Source: Patagioenas fasciata
Lineage: Eukaryota; Chordata; Aves; Columbiformes; Columbidae
Direction of reading: 5' to 3'
DNA: 64,000 nucleotides
Assembly: GCF_037038585.1 (NCBI RefSeq)
Contig: NC_092525.1
Span: 23,084,867 to 23,148,866, forward strand
Every line of letters begins with the position of its first letter. The stretch's first letter is position 1. Of this stretch, positions 51,941 through 61,605 are shown one piece after another. The position numbers were made by a program, and so were the translations under genes. The notes beneath the pieces are model-generated. The model did no database searches. It saw nothing but the letters and a program-made list of their open reading frames with translations, and was not told the DNA's origin.

Positions 51941-52003
51941 ATGGCGGCGCCGGTGCGGCGGAGTGTGGTGTTCGTGACGGGCAACGCCAAGAAGCTGGAA
52001 GAG
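51941..52003 (+). CDS. ITPA: ITPA exon 1
   Basis: 21 codons, [20 protein letters not shown] then E, including the substrate-phosphate binding loop. Donor GTGGGG, phase 0. Confidence 0.96.
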
Positions 52004-55000
52004 GTGGGGGGGCGGTTGCCTGGCAACGCGCGGCGGCGGCCCGTCCTGGCGGGGCCAGGGCCTGACGGGCGGGTTTCCCTCCCTTCTCCCTCCGCAGGTC
52101 ACTCAGATCCTCGGGGACTCCTCTCCCTACACGCTGGTGGCCAAGAAAATTGACCGTAAGTTGCCGGCGGGGCCTGAGGGACGCGGCGGCTCGGCCCGGC
52201 TGTCTCTTCAGTACCGGTGTTGTGTCTCTAGTGCCGGAGTACCAGGGGGAGCCGGACGAGATCTCCGTGCAGAAGTGCCGCGAAGCCGCCCGGCAGGTCA
52301 CTCGCTTCGTCCTTCCCCTTTCCCGGCGGTGGGAGCGGGGTGGGGTGGGGGGGGACCGCGGCCCCGAGGGGGCGGGAGGCAGCCAGGGGTGCTGGGGCAA
52401 CGAACCTGTCCAGAGGGAAGCCAGGGATGTGTCCGGACCTGGCCTGGCTGCACTCCTGTCACCAGGCTGTGCTGGTGAATTCTCGCTGGTGACTGTTCAC
52501 GCAGTCCCACTGCTGCTCCTCCAGCCCCATGTGTCCCCTGAGCAGCAGGAGGACATGACAGCTCCTTCATCCCCGGTGGATGTGGGACATGGAGTTTTTT
52601 TTGTCAGCTGGAGCTTCTGATGGATCCCCTTCCAGAGCTGTCTCTGGGATGGGTATCTTAAAAGAATGAAGCGAGGATTGGGACTTGAGGAAAATGTAGG
52701 CATGCCCGTAGGACACAGGCTTCCCCTCTCCTTGTCCCACCATTCCTGCCCCCCAAGAGGGTAGAGGATGTTCAGCTCTGCTCAGTTTTTTTCATGAAAA
52801 ATCTTGCCTACCGTGCTTCAGCCACCCCAGCCTGACTTTGGTTGTGTCTCTCTGGTATGTGGATTGCCTCTGAGGTGGCTGGTGGATTTTTATGGTGTTT
52901 CAGTAATGGAAACGCAACAATAGAATACAGCAAGAAAATGGGTTTGGAGGCAGTACATTCCTCAAGGTCTGCTGTTTTAATCTCTTGAGCTTCTGCTGTA
53001 GGTTCAGGGACCTGTTATAGTAGAGGATACCTGCTTGTGCTTCAATGCCCTGGGGGGGCTTCCAGGACCATACATGTAAGTAGGAGGGCACTTGCTTCAC
53101 CTTCTGTGTTCTAGAGTTAGTAGGGCAGGCTGGCAGGGTGTGTTTCACAGGGGATTCTCCACGCCTCAGGAACAATAGGGTAAAGGAGGTGATTACTGGT
53201 TTGTGTCCTGCACTCTGGGCTGGACTTGAACACCTTGAGCTCTGCTGTAAGTCACGGTGCAGGATGAGAGAGACAGACCTGAATTGTTGGCTCTGGCTCC
53301 TGATCTATGGTGCCTGTTCTTGCAGCTTGGGAACCCGGCCTCACAGCGGGATCTGCATAGTAAAGGCACCATGTGTTTCTGTGGAACTCTGGGATGAATG
53401 TCTTATAGGTTCTCATAGGGACTGCCTTAATTCAGCAGATAACAAGATTATTACATTGCAGTGTAATTCCTCTGATAAAATACTGCCTTAACTCTTGCAA
53501 TTAACTTTTAGTATGATTAATTCTTCCATGCTCTTCTAAGCAGAGACATAAAGGCTTTATGATGAAGTTAGCACTAGAACTGGGTATAAGATGTGAACAA
53601 GTTGAGTTGAGAAATGTATTTTTCCATGTAAATGCTCACGAGTGAGAACTGGATTATTTACATAGACCCCAGTGCTGTAGTAAATTAAATACCCCACTGG
53701 TGTTTTCACTGTGTCCCATTCAGTTTAAGTCCATCATTATTTGTAAATAGTGCAGAATGAGGTGATTTGGCAGCACATTTAAAAGGGATTCAGAGGGCTA
53801 TGAGAACGTAGGCAATAGTGTCTCAAGGATGCCTGTATTTTTGGAGAAATAATAGCAAAAATTAATCTTTTCTCTCTTCTTCCTCTTCAGAAAATGGTTT
53901 CTGGAAAAACTCAAACCGGAAGGTACTGCCTCCCATGTTACTGCTCTGCATGTAACTTGGTCCTTTCCAAACAAAATGCATCCCTGCCCATGGTGGGTTC
54001 TGCTGAGCATGCTTGCCCGCCACACTGCCCATTTCATAGCTGGTTCCTTTCCTGTCTGTCCAGCTCTGTCCCTCTGCATTCTCTCTTTCAGCCTGTTCTG
54101 TGCCCTTCTTCTTGGGATGTTATTTCCCTCAGTAGCTCCAGCATCATCCCTGGATTCCCATACTCCTGTCTCTGCAGACTGATGGCAGGGCTTACAGGAA
54201 CTTCTTGTCTGTCATCAGTGTGGCCTGGAAGACCTTCTGCTCCCTTTGGTATCTGTGCAAGCCCCTCTGCACTAACGCTTACCTCCACGGTGTGCCATGA
54301 CTACCTTTGATCCCACGGTTAAGTGTGACTGCAAATCTGGCGTTAGCATTGGGAACATGAGTGTTAATTGTGCTAATTCAGAGCAGGCTTTAGTTCTCTC
54401 TGGCACCATGCACTCGTTTAGTTTTGCTCCCAAATTAATAGTGGGGCCCTGCAGTTCACGCTGTGTTAGATACATCAGTCGTACAAGGGACTGGGCCAAG
54501 AGCATCCTTGTGCCTGAGCTTTGTCACCTCCTGTAGTTCTTCCTCTCCCCTGTGGATGGGAACACAGAATGCTCCCTCTGTTTGTCTCTAGGTAGATGTG
54601 TTGTGCTCTGAGAGAAAGGCACTAACACTGGGATCCTTTCTGTTTCACTCAGGCCTGTACAAGCTGCTGGCTGGGTTTGAAGACAAATCTGCCTATGCTC
54701 TCTGTACCTTCGCATTCAGTACTGGAAACCCAGAGGAACCTGTGAAGCTCTTCAAAGGCCAGACTCATGTAGGTGTTGTGCCTGGGGAAGGGAAGATGCT
54801 GAGGGAGAGGGCTGGAATGTGAATTTTGTAAAAGTGCTGGCTCTGTTGAGGACAACTTTAGTGGCCCCTCAGTCACTGAATGCCCTCGGAGCTTCTCTGT
54901 GCTGGGAACAAGCTGAGGGAGAGCACAGGTGGTGGGTGCTGCAGCCTTTTCACCCGGCTGTACTCACTGAACTCTCCACGTTACCTCGGGCTCTTCAGCC

Positions 55001-55736
55001 CCCTAGTCTCCCTCTGGCAGGGTTGTATTTGTTAACTAGGGGAGAAGGGAGAGTAAAAGGCCTGTCACGGTAGGGCAGCATGGTGGAGCACTGACTTTGG
55101 GGCTGCTGATTTTGTTTATGTCCTGGAATTGAGGACAGCACCAGGTATCAAGACTTTGGTGACCACTGTGTGAGCTGTGGCTGCGTGTAGCTCTTCAGTC
55201 TGTGTTTGAAATGTGGCTGCAAAGGAATTGCTGCAAAACCACAGCTTACGGGCCCGTTCTTTCTTGTGGCAGGGGCTGATAGTGGAGCCCAGAGGCCCCC
55301 GAGATTTTGGCTGGGATCCCTGCTTTCAGCCTGACGGCTACAACCAGACGTAAGTGGTGTTTTACCTGCAGCTCTAAGGCAAGTCAGGGTCAGGGTTGTG
55401 TGGAGGGGAACCTGCTTACAAGGAAGGGTGCCAGGGAGAAAACTCCCTCCTGGATCTGATCATGGTGGGGTACGGGGAACCCTCAGATCAGGATGTGGGT
55501 TGTTGTCACTACAGACACCCCGTTACAATTGAGCAGAGCAGGATCTCTGGGTGACTGGGGGAGCACATGCTGTCACATCTCTGCTGCTGACACTTGTGGT
55601 TTCTCTCCCCTCCAGCTACGCCGAGCTGCCCAAGGCAGTGAAGAACTCCATCTCGCACCGTTACAGAGCACTGAGCGAGCTCTCCACCTTCTTTCGTCAG
55701 AGCAACTGCACAGAGCCCAGGCCCGCTCCCAGCTAA
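51941..55736 (+). CDS. ITPA: Inosine triphosphate pyrophosphatase (complete, eight exons)
   Basis: ITPA hydrolyses ITP, dITP and XTP to the monophosphates plus pyrophosphate, clearing deaminated purines from the cytosolic nucleotide pool so they are not built into DNA or RNA. It works as a Mg-dependent homodimer. Eight exons give 201 residues (human 194). The order is: MAAPVRR, nucleotide-binding loop [12 protein letters not shown] (10-21), [12 protein letters not shown], the catalytic stretch [13 protein letters not shown] (69-81), [22 protein letters not shown] (148-158), and SHRYRAL (175-181). The residue equivalent to human Pro32, whose change to Thr lowers enzyme stability, is Pro31 here. 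The C-terminus is longer than human ([15 protein letters not shown]). The start has A at -3 and G at +4. A poly(A) signal ATTAAA follows at 55810. Identity is certain; its placement between VAMP4 and METTL13 is the unusual part. Confidence 0.97.
52098..52155 (+). CDS. ITPA: ITPA exon 2
   Basis: 58 bases, [19 protein letters not shown] plus one base of Leu. Acceptor TCCGCAG, donor GTAAGT. The intron before it is only 94 bases. Confidence 0.95.
52232..52296 (+). CDS. ITPA: ITPA exon 3
   Basis: 65 bases, [20 protein letters not shown] then RQ. The intron before it is 76 bases. The donor GTCACTCG is weak (C at +3), but phase and the conserved RQ-VQGP junction support it. Confidence 0.93.
53002..53075 (+). 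CDS. ITPA: ITPA exon 4: catalytic segment
   Basis: 74 bases, [19 protein letters not shown] then LPGPY, ending two bases into Ile. Acceptor TGCTGTAG, donor GTAAGT. It is short and easily missed, but without it the enzyme would lack the Glu-Asp pair of the active site. Confidence 0.95.
53891..53922 (+). CDS. ITPA: ITPA exon 5 (32-base microexon)
   Basis: Encodes [10 protein letters not shown] with split codons on both sides. Acceptor CTCTTCAG, donor GTACTG. Its very small size makes it likely to be missed by automatic annotation. Confidence 0.93.
54653..54768 (+). CDS. ITPA: ITPA exon 6
   Basis: 116 bases, [20 protein letters not shown], then [19 protein letters not shown]. Acceptor TCACTCAG, donor GTAGGT, ends phase 0. 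Confidence 0.95.
55273..55349 (+). CDS. ITPA: ITPA exon 7
   Basis: 77 bases, [20 protein letters not shown] then DGYNQ, ending two bases into Thr. It contains the family's FGWDP motif that contacts the base. Donor GTAAGT. Confidence 0.96.
55616..55736 (+). CDS. ITPA: ITPA exon 8
   Basis: 121 bases, [20 protein letters not shown], then [19 protein letters not shown] and TAA at 55734-55736. Contains the Ser-His-Arg specificity motif. Acceptor CCTCCAG. Confidence 0.95.
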
Positions 55737-55809
55737 CCCCCCCGGCAGCACTCTGCCATGTCCATGCCACGTTCCGACGCAGGGGAGCTCTGCTCTGCTG
55801 CGGGTTGCC

Positions 55810-55815
55810 ATTAAA
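55810..55815 (+). terminator. ITPA: ITPA poly(A) signal (ATTAAA)
   Basis: The common variant ATTAAA lies 74 bases after the stop codon, giving a very short 3' UTR, and about 420 bases before the METTL13 ATG. Confidence 0.65.
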
Positions 55816-55959
55816 GCTGCTCCTTTCAAAGCCACTGGTATTTTATCGCTCTTTTCCTTGCTCCAGAAGTACTGCACAGCCTGCCAGGGCTGGAGTATTT
55901 AGGCTGCGCGTTTGTGCTTTATGGGGGGGGCTTGCAGGGGCCGCTGTGTCTGGAAGGAC

Positions 55960-56460
55960 TCCGGCCCTGCCCGGGCATTTCCTGCCGCCTTTGCTGCCTG
56001 GGGAAACGGCAGAGACCGGGGCACCGGCTTCCCGGGAGCTGCGGCGGCGCTTCTGCGCGGAGCGGCTAGCCAATGGGAAGCGGCTGGAGGAAGAGACAGC
56101 CAATCGGCTGCGGGTCCGCTGTGCCCAATGGCCGTGCTGCGCAGCCGGATGCAGTCAGCGCGCGGGGCGGTGGGCGCGGGGACACGTGGGGCGGGAGCGG
56201 CAGTGGGCCCCGGGGCTGAGCCGGCCCGGCCATGGAGCTGCTGCCCCGGAGCCCCGGGGAGTTCGGCTCAGCCCAGTACTGGGAGCGGTTCTTCCGGCAG
56301 CGCGGGCAGCGGCCTTTCGAGTGGTACGGGGCCTTCCCGGAGCTCTGCCCCGTCCTGCACAAGTACGTCCGGCCCCGCGACAAGGTGAGTCCCGAGTGGA
56401 ACCCAGCGCCGTGTACCCGGGCCGAACCTCCTCCGCGATGGGCTGCGCCTGGGCCGCAAA
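55960..56460 (+). promoter_or_regulatory. METTL13: METTL13 CpG-rich promoter with three CCAAT boxes
   Basis: GC-rich and CpG-dense. Three forward CCAAT pentamers at 56070-56074, 56100-56104 and 56125-56129 lie about 105-160 bases before the ATG at 56232, spaced 30 and 25 bases start to start. This is typical of NF-Y-driven TATA-less promoters. Confidence 0.75.
56232..56384 (+). CDS. METTL13: METTL13 exon 1
   Basis: 51 codons from [20 protein letters not shown] to [11 protein letters not shown], donor GTGAGT, phase 0. Contains the family's FEWYG segment. Confidence 0.96.
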
Positions 56461-59400
56461 ACTGCGCCGCCGTGGCCTGGCTTAAATTGCCATCGTGCAC
56501 CGACACAGGTGATGCGAAGCCCTAAGTGTGCAGAGACCCACGAGTTGTGCTGGGATGGGGAGCTCTGGGGGCTAAAATACCCAGATTATCCCGAAAAAGG
56601 TGCAACAGATGCATGGTTCCTGTGCCGCTGTGGCCTGTCTACAAGGAAATGTTATCTCAGGGCCGCAGAGAGTGGGTTTGCAGGTGCTGCGGGTGTGGTT
56701 TTCACAGAGGGCTCGTTTCCAGGGCGTTCTCACCACCACATTGTTCTTATGCTGCTCCCCAGGTTCTGGTGGTGGGCTGCGGGAACTCGGAGCTGAGTGA
56801 GCAGATGTATGACATGGGGATGTGTGAGGACATCGTCAACATCGACATCAGCAATGCCGTGATCCGTCAGATGCAAGAGCGGAGTGGGAGCAAGAGGCCA
56901 AAGATGAGCTACCTGCTGATGGACATGCTTCAGATGGACTTCCCTGATGCCCACTTCCAGGTGGTCCTGGACAAAGGCACGCTGGATGCCATCCTCACCG
57001 ATGAAGAGGAGGCTACTATAGCCAAGGTGGACAAGATGTTTGCTGAGATCAGCAGGGTCCTGCAAGTAGGAGGGCGCTACCTCACTGTCTCCTTGGCTCA
57101 AGCCCATGTGCTGAAGAAAGCGGTGGAATATTTCTCCCGGGAAGGCTGGGTTGTGCGTGTCCATCAGGTGGCCGGCAGCGTGGACAAGCAGCAGTTTGTC
57201 CTACCTGTCTTTGTCTATGTCATGACAAAGTTCAGGAAGATCCCTGGCTCGGCACCACAGATCCTGGAGATCTGCCCCGAGGAGCAGGACAAGCCGATGC
57301 GGGTGGAGAGTGCAGAGCAGCTGGTGGCGGCAGTGAAGGACAGGCAGCATTATGCGCTGCTCTGCAGCCAGCTGAGCAAAACCCCCTGTGGGGAGCAGGT
57401 TTCCCTGGATCTGTGCGACAAAGAGAGTGGACAACCTCGCTACACGCTGCACGTGGTCGACAGCTCCTCAGTGAAACCTTCCCGGGACAATCACTTCGCC
57501 ATCTTTATCAGTGAGTACAGCTTCTCCTGCCAGCAATGACAGTGCTTTGGCCAGGAACTGCAAGATGGCCAGCAGTCCTGACCCTGCTGAATTCGGGGTT
57601 GGAGAGGGAAATAACTAATCCACCTGTGCAGAGTTTGGTTGATGTTTTAGTCTTGGCTATGTGGTGGGACATTTGTTTGCCTGGTGGTGCAAGCAGAGAT
57701 CTGGCACAGAGCTTGCTGGCTGAGCGAATGCCCATCTGGCAGCAGAGGGATGCTGCCTGCCCTGCCTCCAAGATGCTGATTCCTGCAGCTCATGATGCTG
57801 GTGACAGCCACAGTAGAAGTTGCTGCATAAAGCCAGAGCGCAGCAGACGTAGCCAGAAAGGTGTCATTGCTCTGTGGAGGCGTCCTTGACTTCCCAGGGC
57901 CAGGCTGCTCAGGGCTGTGCTTCGCTTTTGCACTTTGCAGAGATGCAGCGGGCTCTGCTAGCAGCACCATCCCCTCCCTGCATGCCTGCAAAGCTGAGGC
58001 TTAACACAGCCTGGAGATGGATCGTGAGGCTGTTAGATGCTCCCTTCTCATGAGGCATGGGTTGTCCACCTTCATGCATGAGCCTGCCCAAAACAGGGAA
58101 GGTCCTGGCTCTCTTGATGGTTGCAGAGCACAGCTCTAGGCATGCAATGGTACCTCCTCATGTCTTGCCATTTGCTGTGGCTCCTCTCTTGGAGGCCTGG
58201 ATGGTCACTCGAGGACCAGGACTGGCCCAGGCTGATGGCAGCCCCTTCTGCAGTCCCACAGGGCAGAGAAACTGAGTGGCTCTTTGGGACAGAGGAAGGG
58301 CGGAGGCAGCTCGCTGCCAGCGCGGGCTTCAGGCGCCTGGTCACTGTGGCCCTGCACAGGGAGCAGCACTACGAGGGCATGGCGGGCATCCAGGCGGAGC
58401 TGTCGGGGAAGGTGATGGAGCTGGCCCCGCCGGGCCTCCCTGCCCGGCAGCAGGTGAGCCCTGTCGCCCAGCCCCCTTGCTCAGCTTCCCTGAAACCAGG
58501 GCCAGGCTGGCTCTGCCAGCAGCGAGTCCCTCTTCTCTGAGGGAACTGAGCTGCAATGTGTTACCTGGCTGCCCTGGCAGTGAGGAGGCTGGCCTCAGGT
58601 GTAACTCCTCTTGTTTTTCCCACTAGCTGGCTGGCTTTGCTCAGAGAGAGGATTTTGGGGAATTGCATGGCAGGATTCAGTGTGAAGTCCTTGTGCTCCA
58701 AAACCCAGCATCCCAAGAAAACCAGGCATCCCAAAACCCTGAGAGCATCCAGCCCCTTCTTAATTCAGGCCATAACTTTTCCTGCCCCTTCTGCCTCTTT
58801 CCTGCCCCATCTCCTCAAACCTCAACCCTTGGAAGAAGTCTTGGGTGTTTGCTCCCTGTACCCTATCGTACATGTACTGGGAAGGAACTTGATGTCCTGT
58901 GTGCTGGTCCCCAGCTGCCCTCTGGCTGCCTACAGCACATGGTCAGGGCAGCGGGAGCTCTAGGGTCTGTTCCTGTAGCCTTTCCTTCCTCACACCAGTC
59001 CCCATCTGCCCTGCAGGTGCCCTTCCTGTCCATGGGAGGGGACATTGGGGTACGGACGGTGCAGCACCGTGACACCAGCCCCCTGAGTGGGGAATACGTT
59101 GTAGAGGATGTGAAGGGGGACGGCACCTTCTACTTCCGACGCCTCATCTTCCTCCGCAACAGGAACGTGGTGCAGTCAGAAGCTCGGCTCCTGGCCCCTG
59201 CACCTCTCCCAGGTATGTGCAGCAGCCGGGAAGGGGCAGGGGCCACGAGTGACTTTTTGAAGTGTCAAAGAGTGAGACTGATATGGGAGGAAGATAAAAG
59301 TCCTGCTGAGACCTGCCCGCTTTGTCCCGGAGTGGCTCTGGGCACGCTCCATGCTGCCTGCTCCATGGGTGGAACAGGGGCCAGGGGTGGCTGGTCTCCA

Positions 59401-61135
59401 GAAAGCATCCATCTTCTGCCTTGCCTTACCAGCCAGTGCCTCCTGTCATTCAGGCCAGAGAAAACGGAGGAAGGACAAGAAGAAACCCAGCCCTGCTGAG
59501 CCACCTGCAGCCATTGACAAGAGCTACCTGTGCTGCGAGCACCACAAGGCCATGGTTGCGGGGCTCTGCCTGCTGGGGGGCCCTGACCCCCTCCCAGGTG
59601 AGTAAGCTGGTGGTGGGAGGCTGTGCTTGGGGATGGGTGATGTGAGCACAGCCATCCTGGTGGCTCATTGGCTTCTCTCCATTGGCAGGAACGCCACTGG
59701 CGGTGCTGGTGGTGGGGCTCGGTGGGGGCAGCCTGCCCCTCTTTGTCCATGACTACTTCTCGCAGGCCCGAGTGGCTGTGGTGGAGATCGACCCCTCCAT
59801 GCTGGAGATGGCCACGTGCTGGTTTGGCTTCTCCCAGGGTGACCGGATGCAGGTGCACATCTCCGATGGCCTGGACTACGTGGCCAAGCTGGCAGCTGAA
59901 GGTATCATCTCGTGGAGCATCGTGGGTGCTCCATTGATCCCAGTGGGTGACATGCTGGGGACCTGAGTCCTGGGCTGCTTTCACCCTCTGCTTCCAGTCC
60001 TGGCCCATCTCCTGCCAGGTGTCATGAGCTCCAGCCTTGCAAGGTCTTGGCAGCTCACAAACCTGTCCTTGCCAGCATGTGCAGGGGACGTTAGATTTGC
60101 TGCCTCCCCCATCGCTGAGGGCTGCTGCTGTGGGTTTCATTTGGAAAGAGAAACCCTGGGAGAGACAGTATCATCCACAACATAGCAGAGAGGGTATTGG
60201 CCACGCTGTTTGTTGCCTCACCACCACGTGTGGCTCATCTCTGTCTCACGGGATAATGAGTCTCTGTGCTCCCTCCTGCAGCCCCAGCCCAGTACGATGC
60301 CATCATGTTTGATGTGGACAGCAAGGACCTTACGGTGGGGATGAGCTGCCCACCCCCAGCCTTCGTGGAAAAGGCTTTTCTGCAGAAAGTTAAAACCATC
60401 CTCAAGCCAGAAGGTAGGAGAAATCCAGTGTTGTCCCTGTGGCTGGGCTGGCGGGGTTTGAGTCATGGGGCCACTGGTTCCCATGCAGGAGAACAGCCAG
60501 GGTTGCTGCATGGGATCTGCTGTTCCTGGTGGGTCCTGAATCTGGGTGTCTTGGTGGGCATTGTGACAGGAGGGAGCAAGGTGGAGCAGGTGGCCCGTGG
60601 CACTGCTGTGTCAGGCAGGCTGAGACATTCCAGGGGACCAAGAGAGGTTGCAGGAAGGCAGAGAGTGTAGGCAGTATCTGGGAACAGATCGTGTGGCATC
60701 AGGGACAGCACCGAGAGGCTGCCAGTACTCCTTGTGCCGCTGCACAGGAGCTGTTTGCACCAGGGTGGCACTGATTCAGTTGTGTTCCCACAGAGAGGTG
60801 TGGAGCTGGGTTGCTGTGTGTGGGCTGATCTCAACTCTCACCCCTCTTGCCCTGCTGCAGGAGTCTTCGTGCTCAACTTGGTGTGCCGAGACACCCGGCT
60901 GAAGGAGTCCGTCCTGGCCACTCTCAGGGAGGTCTTCCCGCTGCTCTACACACGCCACATTGAAGGGGAGGTCAATGAAATCCTCTTCTGTCAGCCCAAC
61001 CCTGCGGGCCGGTGGGACCCCACAGAGCTGGGGGCACGTGCCCAGGCACTGGAGGGGGCCCTGCGGCAGCCTGGCTGTCCCTGGGACAGCTCTTATGTGC
61101 TGGCAGACATGCTGCAGGCCGTCAGGATCCTCTGA
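56232..61135 (+). CDS. METTL13: METTL13, eEF1A lysine and N-terminal methyltransferase (complete, eight exons)
   Basis: METTL13 (EEF1AKNMT) has two seven-beta-strand methyltransferase domains. In human the N-terminal one dimethylates Lys55 of eEF1A and the C-terminal one trimethylates the eEF1A N-terminus (Gly2), tuning translation elongation. Eight exons give 686 residues (human 699). The first domain shows motif [15 protein letters not shown] (52-65), VNIDIS, and the catalytic-type DKGTLDA. A basic linker [11 protein letters not shown] lies near 433-443. The second domain shows [14 protein letters not shown] (486-499), the acidic SAM-ribose motif [10 protein letters not shown] (511-520) and FDVDSKD, ending DMLQAVRIL. 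No signal peptide or membrane span. The ATG is in a good context (G at -3 and +4) and begins [20 protein letters not shown], like human. The gene lies 0.4 kb behind ITPA on the same strand. Both active-site regions look intact. Confidence 0.97.
56763..57510 (+). CDS. METTL13: METTL13 exon 2: N-terminal methyltransferase core
   Basis: 748 bases, [19 protein letters not shown] through [14 protein letters not shown]. Acceptor CTCCCCAG, donor GTGAGT. Most of the Lys55-methylating domain is in this single exon. Confidence 0.97.
58254..58453 (+). CDS. METTL13: METTL13 exon 3
   Basis: 200 bases, [20 protein letters not shown] through LPARQQ. Acceptor TTCTGCAG, donor GTGAGC, phase 0 end. Confidence 0.95.
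59017..59212 (+). CDS. METTL13: METTL13 exon 4
   Basis: 196 bases, [19 protein letters not shown] through [15 protein letters not shown], ending APLP plus one base. Acceptor CCTGCAG, donor GTATGT. Confidence 0.95.
59454..59597 (+). CDS. METTL13: METTL13 exon 5: basic linker
   Basis: 144 bases, [17 protein letters not shown] then [20 protein letters not shown]. Acceptor CATTCAG, donor GTGAGT. The linker is variable between species; the [10 protein letters not shown] block is conserved. Confidence 0.95.
59689..59901 (+). CDS. METTL13: METTL13 exon 6: C-terminal methyltransferase SAM site
   Basis: 213 bases, [20 protein letters not shown], then [20 protein letters not shown] and [12 protein letters not shown]. 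Acceptor TTGGCAG; donor GTATCA is weak, but phase and the next exon fit. Confidence 0.95.
60282..60413 (+). CDS. METTL13: METTL13 exon 7
   Basis: 132 bases, [19 protein letters not shown] then [20 protein letters not shown] and LKPE. Acceptor CCTGCAG, donor GTAGGA. Confidence 0.96.
60861..61135 (+). CDS. METTL13: METTL13 exon 8
   Basis: 275 bases, [19 protein letters not shown], then [18 protein letters not shown] and the end [18 protein letters not shown] at 61133-61135. Acceptor GCTGCAG. Confidence 0.96.
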
Positions 61136-61605
61136 CAGTGGACTTGGTGCTGCTTGAAAGACAGGTGTCCCCACATGTGTGCTGCGGCCCCACACTAAGG
61201 GGTTCCTGTGGCTGGGATTACCACCCATGGGGGGCTGGTGGTAGCCTGAGTCTGCCTGAAGGACATTAACTGGTGTGGAGAAGTGCTACCCACAGCACGG
61301 TCCCCTGGGAGGGGGTCTGCAACTGGTGGGGGCTGGGCAGCCCCAGGGGCAGTGTTGGGGTGGTGAGGGGAGGAAGGTGGTGTGGATCTGGCAAGACTGT
61401 GGGTTTGGCTCGGTCTCTCTTGCTGTGCTGTTGTGGGAAAAACATTGTTCCAGCCTTCCACTCCAGCAAAGCTCTTTCCCTCTGTGCTCCCCTACCTGTG
61501 TTTCCAGTGTCCCTGGTCAGGGGTGTCTGTGCAATGCCCTTGCCCTGAGCCTGGTTGCAGATGTGTGTGGGCTGAGCTGTGAAAATAAAGTGCTCAGGGC
61601 TGCTG
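61136..61605 (+). other. METTL13: METTL13 3' untranslated region
   Basis: GC-rich untranslated sequence from the stop codon to just beyond the AATAAA at 61584-61589. No open frame of note. Confidence 0.7.
61584..61589 (+). terminator. METTL13: METTL13 poly(A) signal
   Basis: AATAAA about 450 bases after the stop codon, followed by GT-rich sequence (GTGCTCAGGGCTGCTG, CAGTGTTATTTTTGG). Confidence 0.7.

Larger units (their letters stand above)
51580..52400 (+). promoter_or_regulatory. ITPA: ITPA CpG island and promoter
   Basis: CpG-dense sequence covers the ITPA start and first three exons. Two inverted CCAAT boxes (ATTGGCT at 51861-51867 and 51903-51909) lie 80 and 38 bases before the ATG at 51941. 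No TATA box. The architecture fits a housekeeping gene with dispersed start sites. Confidence 0.75.

Noticed and set aside
55493-56485. Plus-strand open frame of 330 codons over ITPA exon 8 and the METTL13 start
   Set aside because: It overlaps two real genes in a different frame and crosses a CpG-rich promoter; explained by composition.
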